64,000 nt of DNA from Aestuariibacter sp. GS-14 (GTDB taxonomy: Bacteria; Pseudomonadota; Gammaproteobacteria; Enterobacterales; Alteromonadaceae): contig NZ_VHIP01000009.1 in NCBI RefSeq assembly GCF_006494365.1, positions 124,001 through 188,000 of the forward strand, in the 5' to 3' direction. A program made the translations under genes and the position numbers. The notes under the pieces were generated by a model that saw only the letters and a program-made list of their open reading frames with translations, was not told where the DNA came from and ran no database searches. Positions within the stretch are counted from its first letter, which is position 1, and each line of letters begins with the position of its first letter. Below, piece after piece: positions 49,056 through 56,250 of the stretch.

Positions 49056-50114
49056 TTACTCAGCTGACGAGGCCGAAGCGTTTTGCTCTGCCGTGGCCAG
49101 TCGCCGCTCAATCTTACGACGGGACTCCACCATTTCATTTGCCAGCTCGGCTAACGACCGAAACTCAGAAAACCCCAGTTTGCGGGGATCGATATGTTGA
49201 TATTGTCGCTTACAGCGATAAAAGAACAGCATAAAGTTAGCAAAAGACCGGTGAAAGGTCGCGAAACTTTTGACCAACAGCAAAATCAATGCGACTGATG
49301 TCGTCACCGCAATCACAGTTCCAAATACCGTAGCGCGCTGTTTTTGCTTGTCGATAACCGGTAGCAAGGTGTCATCAAGGCGTTGTAAAGCAGCTTCTGC
49401 ATGATGTGCCTGCTCCCTGAACTTCATTCTTAATCCATCGGATTCGCGCAAACCAATTTGCTGACGTACAGACACCCACTCCGATAACGTGTTCATGTAG
49501 TCGTTCAATAAAGTCTGATCTTCAGGGAGTAACAAATGAGACTGTGTGATGACCTGAAACAGCTGATTTAATTCAACCAGCGAATCAGCGCGAAAGGTAT
49601 ACTGATAATCAACAACCAAAAATTGGAACCGGGATAATTCTGCCTGTAGCTGCGGTTCATAGCGTTGCCCCTGTATATAAAGCTGCTCAGCATGCCGAAA
49701 CAACACCTTGTTCAGGCCATCTTCCGGGGTAAGTCCAACCTGCTTCATCAGTAGCACTAAGTTAAAAAAGCGCTCTGTATAAGCTTGTGTACTCTGCGCG
49801 ATTTCGCCTACCAGCGATACGGGCAGATTGTGTGATTTTACCGTGTCATCCAGTTCATTTAATGCGTTAACAAAATGCGTCTGCTGATGTCGAAACTGGG
49901 TAAGATACTCGGGATTCTTGCGCAATAAGAAGTCCTTCTCGTGGCGGCGCAATTGCAGCAGATCCTGCTTTAACTCCAACAACCGTACCCGTTGCTCACC
50001 TAAGGTAATAAGTGCCTGGTTAAAATAGTGCTGACTGGCTACCAATAACGTCATACCCAGCACACAGACTGCTGTCATAAATAATAAGCGAAATTTTATC
50101 GAATCCCATTTCAT
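49056..50114 (-). CDS. HBM-type membrane sensor lacking an output domain
   Basis: This 352-aa protein has TM1 (about 8-30) and an all-helical periplasmic region (about 32-258) beginning LLELKQDLLQLRRHEKDFLLR, the signature of helical bimodular (HBM) chemoreceptor sensors. TM2 is at about 262-286. The cytoplasmic tail (about 287-352) is a HAMP-like or coiled stretch ending in an Ala/Ser-rich tail. There is no MCP signalling domain, kinase or GGDEF. It looks like the sensing half of a receptor. It may pair with another protein, or the output part may have been lost; the gene itself is intact. The upstream intergenic stretch to the GntR gene is divergent. Confidence 0.75.
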   Translation of the reverse strand: MKWDSIKFRLLFMTAVCVLGMTLLVASQHYFNQALITLGEQRVRLLELKQDLLQLRRHEKDFLLRKNPEYLTQFRHQQTHFVNALNELDDTVKSHNLPVSLVGEIAQSTQAYTERFFNLVLLMKQVGLTPEDGLNKVLFRHAEQLYIQGQRYEPQLQAELSRFQFLVVDYQYTFRADSLVELNQLFQVITQSHLLLPEDQTLLNDYMNTLSEWVSVRQQIGLRESDGLRMKFREQAHHAEAALQRLDDTLLPVIDKQKQRATVFGTVIAVTTSVALILLLVKSFATFHRSFANFMLFFYRCKRQYQHIDPRKLGFSEFRSLAELANEMVESRRKIERRLATAEQNASASSAE

Positions 50115-50304
50115 TGCAGGCCCCGGTCAATAGTGAAGTCAAACGACGCTATCGCATCGGGATGTCATTTCCATGACAAATGGGCATTCTTGGCACTTCA
50201 ACCCTGGCTATGAGCAGATGTGCTTCCGCGTGAATTTAGTGGTACTCTTCATCAGTATATTGTCTTGAACATTACCTTTCCAATAAGAACCCATAGTTAA
50301 GATA

Positions 50305-50973
50305 ATGCATTCTGAATCATCGTCAGGCCCCATTTTCGATTATTTATATAAACACATTAGCACCCTGCAAATTGCACCGGGCGAAAAATTATCGGAAAAC
50401 CGCTTAGCTAACCAATTCAGTACCAGTAGAACCCCTGTAAGGGAAGCCATTGCAAGACTGGTAAGTATTGGGTTGGTTGAGGTAAAACTGAAGAGTGGCA
50501 CCTTTGTTACCCGGCTGAGTACCGAAAAAATAACGGAAGCGCAGTTTATTCGCGAAGCCATAGAATGCGCCATTGTGCAGAAGGTGGCGGCCGATAGCCC
50601 ACGCAACACTATTGCGGTATGCGAAGCCGTCCTCAAACAGCAACAACAAGCCGCTGTCGACAACAATTTTGAGTTATTCCGGCAAATCGACGACCAGTTT
50701 CATCAGGCATTGGCCGACTACACTCAGTTTCGAAGGGCTGCCCACATTGTCCAGTTGGAAAAAGCCCATTTAGACAGGCTTCGGCATGTAAGCCTAAAAG
50801 AGATTGGCAGTCAGTACGCCAGGGTTTTAGACCAACACCACCGCATTCTTGCCGCCATTAAAGCCGGCAACAGCGAGGTAGCCGCTCAGATAATGCGTGA
50901 ACATACCCGCGAAATTCTAGGTGTACTGAATGAAATAAAAACCAATCACGCCGACTACTTTGTGCAGCCCTGA
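50305..50973 (+). CDS. GntR-family regulator (FCD subgroup)
   Basis: This 222-aa transcription factor has an N-terminal winged helix (about 8-72, with LSENRLANQFSTSRTPVREAI). A C-terminal all-helical FCD effector domain (about 80-210) follows, with a DDQFHQALAD metal/ligand region and the HHRILAAIKAG and EHTREIL histidines. FCD regulators typically repress genes of carboxylate or sugar-acid use and bind a divalent metal plus an organic acid. It is a single gene. A likely target could be the divergent HBM-aldo/keto operon or itself; no operator was identified. Confidence 0.9.
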   Translation: MHSESSSGPIFDYLYKHISTLQIAPGEKLSENRLANQFSTSRTPVREAIARLVSIGLVEVKLKSGTFVTRLSTEKITEAQFIREAIECAIVQKVAADSPRNTIAVCEAVLKQQQQAAVDNNFELFRQIDDQFHQALADYTQFRRAAHIVQLEKAHLDRLRHVSLKEIGSQYARVLDQHHRILAAIKAGNSEVAAQIMREHTREILGVLNEIKTNHADYFVQP

Positions 50974-51002
50974 TTGATGCACTATCAACGCTCCTGAGGA
51001 TA

Positions 51003-51713
51003 TTATGGCTTCACTTGCCGCAACGCTACTGTACCGTCGGTATTTGGCAGAGCCTCAATAGCAAAATCAAAACGGTCGATATCCAGGCAAAAGTGTAAGT
51101 CTGATTCGGGATTCCAGGGTTGTGCCGGGTCCAGAAAGCGAGAGGCGCAAGGCGATGCAAGCAATCGCGCTTTCAGTAGTGCGGTGTCAACAGGCTCCTC
51201 ACGTAAACAGTGCGCTAAATACTCAGCGCACAAATCATCTTCATCAGTGCGTTCTTCCGCCTTCCAGCCCATTCTTACCAGCGTAACTACGGTTGGATTG
51301 AGGCTGCGAATATAGTTCGCCGTGGCACTGGCATTCACTAACGCGCCGGTAAGAATTTTGTCAGCTTTGAGGGCGTTTACCAGCCCCTGTGTACCGGCAT
51401 GGGTAGTATGCGCAATATAGCGGTTTTTCAGCGCCTGTGATGCCAGTTCCGTGGGTGAGTTTCCCACATCAAACCCCGGTAGCTTTTTCCCTTCCCGCTC
51501 ACCTATCAGTAAGGTATCCGGTCTTTTCGCTTTGAGTGCCAGGGCCTGCTCTGCCTCGCCCACTGCAATAACCTGCCTGGGAGATTGTGCCAGACAATAA
51601 CACGCCACGGAAAATGCGCGAAATACATCAATGATGACCACGATGCCTTCGGCATGTTGCGCACCTTCGATAAAGTCTGTTGTTACAATTTTCACGCTGA
51701 TAGTCCCTGCCAT
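51003..51713 (-). CDS. comB: 2-phosphosulfolactate phosphatase-family protein
   Basis: This 236-aa member of the ComB family has the landmarks IIDVFRAFS near the N terminus (metal-binding Asp), GEREGKKLPGFDVGNSP, and TTHAGTQGL. In archaea ComB dephosphorylates phosphosulfolactate in coenzyme M biosynthesis. Many bacteria that do not make CoM carry it, presumably for sulfolactate metabolism or another phosphate ester. No ComA or ComC gene is visible in this window. It is convergent with the GntR gene and divergent from the first subtilase. Confidence 0.88.
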   Translation of the reverse strand: MAGTISVKIVTTDFIEGAQHAEGIVVIIDVFRAFSVACYCLAQSPRQVIAVGEAEQALALKAKRPDTLLIGEREGKKLPGFDVGNSPTELASQALKNRYIAHTTHAGTQGLVNALKADKILTGALVNASATANYIRSLNPTVVTLVRMGWKAEERTDEDDLCAEYLAHCLREEPVDTALLKARLLASPCASRFLDPAQPWNPESDLHFCLDIDRFDFAIEALPNTDGTVALRQVKP

Positions 51714-51830
51714 CTGATTATTCTCATTAATCGACCAATAATAAACCGGTGCATGAATTTGTCGACTTTCATAGCATTAGTTCACTTATCCATTTACCAA
51801 CAAGCCCATTTTTAATGTCATTCCCGATCT

Positions 51831-51843
51831 GGGGTGAAACCCC
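51831..51843. promoter_or_regulatory. GGGG-N5-CCCC dyad upstream of subtilase 1
   Basis: GGGG (51831-51834) and CCCC (51840-51843) form a dyad, with TGAAA between, centred about 94 bp before the subtilase ATG. A matching dyad lies upstream of subtilase 2. NarL-type regulators bind dyads of this size, and one is encoded in the cluster. Confidence 0.4.
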
Positions 51844-51930
51844 TATATCCGATTAAAACTTACCCAGTCAAACTGACCCTGTGTTTTCACAAAACTATTG
51901 TGACAAAAAATTCCCACCCAGGAGTAAGTT

Positions 51931-54408
51931 ATGAAGAAGTTCGCACTCACTACACTAGCCGCTGCCATGCTGGCAGCGCCAACCAGTCAGGCTGTTGCAG
52001 ACGCCTACATTGGTGAACAAATGCAAAGTAAACTGGCAGCACTGGACGCGGTAAGTTCAATCATGGCAGTGGTTACTTACGACCAGATGGAACCCTTGTC
52101 GGAAGCTCAGCTTAGTCAGCTACTGGGATTGGGTATTACCGAAGGCGTACAGTTTAAATCGCTCCCTATCATTGGCGTTGTTGCCAATAAAGCGCAAATC
52201 GAACAAATTGCGGCGCTGGATGGGGTGAGATCGGTATTTGCAAACCGGGAAATGACCCTGTACAACGCGGATGCACGTGAGATCACCGGCGTAGCCGATT
52301 TACAAACCAGTGGCTTTGCACAGCGCAACGGCAACAATTACACTGGTAAAGGCATTACCATCATGGTGAATGATTCAGGGGTTGATGCCTCTCATCAGGA
52401 TCACTTTTTCGGTGATACGGTTGTCGAAAACGTGCAGGCCCTTACCCACGCTTCAGCCATTAGCATTACTGGTGTAACCAATGGCCTGGTGCTTACCGGT
52501 CAAGTCAATACCGACACTAACTCAGGTCACGGTACTCACGTAGCAGGTACCATTGCGGGCAACGGTGCCATGTCGGGTGGAAAATACGTGGGAGCTGCTC
52601 CTGATGCCGACCTGATTGGCTACGGTTCTGGCGGAGGCTTATTCTTGCTGGACACCATTGGTGGCTTTGATTTCGCAATCAATAATTTATATTCCTACAA
52701 TAGCCCAATTCGCATTATCAGCAATTCCTGGGGTTCAAGTGGCAAATATGAACCACTTGGGCCCGTTTCCATCGCAACTTACAAAGCGCACAAACTGGGC
52801 ATTCTGAGTGTCTTCGCAGCCGGTAACGATGGTCCGGGTGAAGACTCACATAATCCCTATGCCCAAATTCCCTGGGGGATTTCAGTCGGTGCAGGCGACA
52901 AATTTGGCAAGCTCGCCGGGTTTTCATCACGCGGCCTGAAAGGCGAGTCTGGCGATTTTACCATGCCAGACGGCACCGAATGGACCTACACCAATGAGGT
53001 AAGCATTGTTGCGCCTGGAGTAGATATTATTTCAACCCGCGCAGTGACCAACCTGGCCGCCAACGGCGGGGATGCTGACATTGATGCCATCGAAACTGAA
53101 AATGTGCCGTTTTACACCATGATTTCAGGTACCAGTATGGCAACCCCTCACGTGTCAGGCATTATCGCACTCATGCTGGAAGCCAATCCTGAACTGGATA
53201 ATCTGACTATCAAAAAGTTATTGCAGGAATCGGCTACCAACATGCCAGGCTATGAGCGCTGGGAAGTGGGCGGCGGCTACGTGAATGCCCGTTCAGCGGT
53301 AGCTGCAGCACTGAATTACGATATGAACCACAAAGTAACAGTAAACAATTTGGATGGTAAAACCTTTAATGCAAATGCACTGGTAGCCACTTCAGATGAA
53401 CAGCTTAATTTGGAATTGTTCTACTCACCGGTAGGTACGCCTGAAATGCAAACCTTTGAAGTGGGTAGTAACGTGGCCGTGGTTAAAGCCTCTGCCAGTA
53501 CCCTTGCCAACCTGACCAAACTGGTTCTGGTTGCACCTGATGGTACAGAGTATTTCGGCAATTTAACCACCCCTGTGCTATCTGAAAATATGCGCGTTTC
53601 CGCACCTGGTATGGCTGGGACCTGGCGTATTTACGTGTACGGCCTGACGTCACTCTCTGGTGTGAGCGCCGATCCGCTGGGATTAACCAATGGTCCGGGT
53701 CTGCCTGAATTTTTCGATGTTGCTGTTAACTTTGAAATTAGCGGTGGTTACAACGGACTTGACGATATTGACGGACACCCACAACAGGGCGCCATTGAAT
53801 TTGCCGTAAGCAACCGGTTAATGGATTCATTGGGCAAAAACTTTTCGCCAAACGCTCACTTACGGGTTAAAGACTTTGCGCGGTATGCCATGATGGGCGG
53901 TGCAATTCGCCAGTATCGCGACTTGCTTAATGAGCCGGCACCCGCCGTGTCATCACCAGGCGCAGATAAACCCTATATGGAATCAGTCTCGGTTCAGGGT
54001 GGCGCGCTGAAAGATAACCTGCGCACACAAAGCCCGGTATTGCTGGATGCTGTTCAGGGTCAGGTAAGCGCGTTTGCCACAATGGATAAACTGGACATCA
54101 GTTATGCCATGGTGCAAATGCTAGGTTTACAAGGCCTGGCAGACGAATTTAACCCTGCTGATGATATTGTTGTGGACTATAAGGGGCAATCGGTTGTGTT
54201 GCAGGACCAGCACCTGATCCCGGCAGCACTGAAAGGCCACGTACAACTGGCAATCAACCTGTCGCTAATTAACGTACACTTCGACGTGAAGCAAAGCCCA
54301 TTTGCCCTGGAGCCAACTATTACAGCGAGCTTCGCTCCGGATACTAAGATCACCAGAGCACATTACGCGGTATTGGCCGGTAGAATGTTCGATTACTACT
54401 ACAACTAA
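51931..54408 (+). CDS. Secreted S8 subtilisin-like protease with C-terminal SLH-like repeats (subtilase 1)
   Basis: This 825-aa secreted serine protease has a signal peptide (about 1-22), an I9-like propeptide (about 40-112) and an S8 catalytic domain (about 135-460). The triad is intact: Asp148 in NDSGVDASH, His200 in SGHGTHVAGT, Ser402 in SGTSMATPHVSG. A beta-rich domain (about 470-600) precedes SLH-like repeats (about 605-655 and 765-825, for example GAIEFAVSNRLMD...FSPNAHLRVKDFA). SLH modules usually attach proteins to cell-wall or outer-membrane polymers. AGGAG precedes the ATG. It begins the cluster with the secreted protein, FHA-GAF, kinase and two-component genes; the paralogue at 60868 ends it. 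Confidence 0.92.
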   Translation: MKKFALTTLAAAMLAAPTSQAVADAYIGEQMQSKLAALDAVSSIMAVVTYDQMEPLSEAQLSQLLGLGITEGVQFKSLPIIGVVANKAQIEQIAALDGVRSVFANREMTLYNADAREITGVADLQTSGFAQRNGNNYTGKGITIMVNDSGVDASHQDHFFGDTVVENVQALTHASAISITGVTNGLVLTGQVNTDTNSGHGTHVAGTIAGNGAMSGGKYVGAAPDADLIGYGSGGGLFLLDTIGGFDFAINNLYSYNSPIRIISNSWGSSGKYEPLGPVSIATYKAHKLGILSVFAAGNDGPGEDSHNPYAQIPWGISVGAGDKFGKLAGFSSRGLKGESGDFTMPDGTEWTYTNEVSIVAPGVDIISTRAVTNLAANGGDADIDAIETENVPFYTMISGTSMATPHVSGIIALMLEANPELDNLTIKKLLQESATNMPGYERWEVGGGYVNARSAVAAALNYDMNHKVTVNNLDGKTFNANALVATSDEQLNLELFYSPVGTPEMQTFEVGSNVAVVKASASTLANLTKLVLVAPDGTEYFGNLTTPVLSENMRVSAPGMAGTWRIYVYGLTSLSGVSADPLGLTNGPGLPEFFDVAVNFEISGGYNGLDDIDGHPQQGAIEFAVSNRLMDSLGKNFSPNAHLRVKDFARYAMMGGAIRQYRDLLNEPAPAVSSPGADKPYMESVSVQGGALKDNLRTQSPVLLDAVQGQVSAFATMDKLDISYAMVQMLGLQGLADEFNPADDIVVDYKGQSVVLQDQHLIPAALKGHVQLAINLSLINVHFDVKQSPFALEPTITASFAPDTKITRAHYAVLAGRMFDYYYN

Positions 54409-54418
54409 AGTGTAAAGC

Positions 54419-54450
54419 ATTTCCACTCCTTTTCTTGAAGGAGTGGAAAT
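54419..54450 (+). repeat. Perfect 13-bp hairpin between subtilase 1 and the next gene
   Basis: ATTTCCACTCCTT (54419-54431) and AAGGAGTGGAAAT (54438-54450) pair fully around a 6-base loop. The next bases are mixed, not a T-run. It may protect the protease mRNA end, tune readthrough into the downstream genes, or act as a weak terminator. Confidence 0.75.
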
Positions 54451-54485
54451 ATTGGTGTATTTTTGAACAGTCAAGAGAGGTAAAT

Positions 54486-55322
54486 ATGATGAAGTACTCT
54501 ACCCTGCCCCGTGCACTAAAAGGCTTTGTTGCAGCGCTTGTGCTGTTCACGCCCACCAGTTTTGCTCAAGTTGTTCTACCGCAACAGATTTCCTTCGACG
54601 ATAACGAAATTGAAGCGACGATCGCAGTTTCAAGTACCATTGAAGTCGACATCAAGATTGAATTCGATAACGCGGTAGGTTTGAACGCCAGCAATATCGA
54701 TATCAGTGCGGAGTTACTGTTACCCACTGACTTATCACTCGTGAACCGCTTACCCTCGTCACTGGTTACCGCAACCAGTGGCTTTCCGGTTGTGATTTCT
54801 ATCTCGCCCAAACCCAATGCGGGGTTTGCCTTTGAAGGCATGGCAATGATAGAGCTCTACACCAAGGCATTGCACTTCAATCCGGCGTTGCGTCTTTTCC
54901 GTTCTCATGCCAATGGTCAGTTTGAAGACATAACGCAATTAACTGCGGCTGGCAGTATTCGCTCACGCGGAAATACCGGTAGTTTTTCTGACTTTATGAT
55001 CCTGATGGATCTGCGCGTTCCGGAAGATGTGATCGAGTCAAAATACGCTCGCATAGAACAGTTTATAGCGGATCAGTCTTCACATATATCTCCAGTGATC
55101 CTGTCGGCGCTGAACGCACAACTGAATTTCCTACACGATGATCTTTCCGGTGCAGACTACACCGCAGCGTTGGGTGTAGTGGATACCCTGATCGATTTGG
55201 TAGAAAACTGCAATGGCGACTTTATGGCAGACGTATGGCGTTCATCCGATGATCTGGTAAACGTGAAAGGCGAGCTGCTTACCCAATTGCATACCCTTCG
55301 ATTTAGTTTGCGTACATTGTAA
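54486..55322 (+). CDS. Secreted protein of unknown function in the subtilase cluster
   Basis: I do not recognise this family with confidence. The 278-aa product has a signal peptide ending SFA-QV. A beta-rich N-terminal half (about 30-175) contains an EDITQLTAAGSIRS segment. The C-terminal half is helical (about 185-275, EDVIESKYARIEQFI). The single Cys lies near the C terminus. The open frame can begin at 54435, but that would abolish the signal peptide; AGAGAGG before the ATG at 54486 decides the start. Its place between the protease and the FHA gene suggests a periplasmic or secreted partner of the protease, for example an inhibitor, chaperone or substrate. Confidence 0.7.
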   Translation: MMKYSTLPRALKGFVAALVLFTPTSFAQVVLPQQISFDDNEIEATIAVSSTIEVDIKIEFDNAVGLNASNIDISAELLLPTDLSLVNRLPSSLVTATSGFPVVISISPKPNAGFAFEGMAMIELYTKALHFNPALRLFRSHANGQFEDITQLTAAGSIRSRGNTGSFSDFMILMDLRVPEDVIESKYARIEQFIADQSSHISPVILSALNAQLNFLHDDLSGADYTAALGVVDTLIDLVENCNGDFMADVWRSSDDLVNVKGELLTQLHTLRFSLRTL

Positions 55323-55373
55323 CGTGCTTTGTAACGTTGCTTGTAAAGTACCTCAACAAGCAGGGCGCCCGGT

Positions 55374-56216
55374 ATGCCACTACAACTTGCTTATGCCAAC
55401 GAACAAGGCGTGATCACAGAACACCTTATGTATGAGGGAACGTCATACCGGTTGGGGCGTTCCCGTCAGGCTGACATTGTTATTCAACATCCGCAAATAT
55501 CGCGTCTGCACGCCACCATTAAAACCGACACACACAATAGTCACTCCCATTGGACGATAGACGATACCAGCAGTAACGGTTGCTTTTTGGGCGGACGGGC
55601 CATTAAGCATGAAACCCTGCCCGACAATACGCTGGTGTTTTTAGGTCCCGTGCCATGCCAAATCAAACGTCTGAGCCTGAATGACCTGGCCCAACAGGAC
55701 AGTGTGTACTTTTGGCGTAAACAGCAGTTGCGCCAGTTTGAGAAAACCATTTATCAGTCACGCGACACCTCAGCGATGCTGGACGTAGCGCGACATTCAA
55801 TGATCCAAACTCTGGGTTGTGAGCGTGCTGCCCTGCTGCTATTTAACGAGCAGTTCGAAATAGGCTCGGCGATGGGGCACGAAGACTGGATGGATACCAC
55901 ACAATTCAGCGGCAGTCGGACGGTTATCCGCCATGCCATTGAGACCCGACAGCCCGTTGCCATTGGCGATGTGCAGGCCGACCAACAATTCAATGCCAGA
56001 CAAAGTATTGTACGATTTGGTATTAAAGCCGCCTTGTGCGTACCAGTGATTGCCGAAAACCGCGTAATTGGTGTGCTTTATGGTGACAATACCCAAGGCA
56101 GACAATATTTCACTGTTACGGATGTTAAGTTGACACAATTACTAGCAAATATGTTGTCTTTACGTTTGTTATTCCACTCCATAGAACATAATATTTCTTT
56201 AGTGACAGAAATTTAG
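55374..56216 (+). CDS. FHA-GAF signalling protein
   Basis: This 280-aa cytoplasmic protein has an N-terminal FHA domain (about 10-95). Its phosphothreonine-binding residues are in RLGRS, SRLHATI and SSNGCFLGG. A GAF domain (about 120-270) follows. FHA domains bind phosphothreonine, so the Ser/Thr kinase encoded 34 bp downstream is the obvious writer. GAF domains bind small ligands. This protein is thus a likely phospho-dependent adaptor or sensor of the cluster. It lies 51 bp after the secreted-protein gene. Confidence 0.88.
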   Translation: MPLQLAYANEQGVITEHLMYEGTSYRLGRSRQADIVIQHPQISRLHATIKTDTHNSHSHWTIDDTSSNGCFLGGRAIKHETLPDNTLVFLGPVPCQIKRLSLNDLAQQDSVYFWRKQQLRQFEKTIYQSRDTSAMLDVARHSMIQTLGCERAALLLFNEQFEIGSAMGHEDWMDTTQFSGSRTVIRHAIETRQPVAIGDVQADQQFNARQSIVRFGIKAALCVPVIAENRVIGVLYGDNTQGRQYFTVTDVKLTQLLANMLSLRLLFHSIEHNISLVTEI

Positions 56217-56250
56217 CGATGTGCCAGTGGCACAAAGTAGGAGTGGATGA

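Noticed and set aside
51887-51903. TCACAA-N5-TTGTGA before subtilase 1 as a CRP site
   Set aside because: The half-sites are in the wrong order for CRP (TGTGA-N6-TCACA). It remains only a short inverted repeat.
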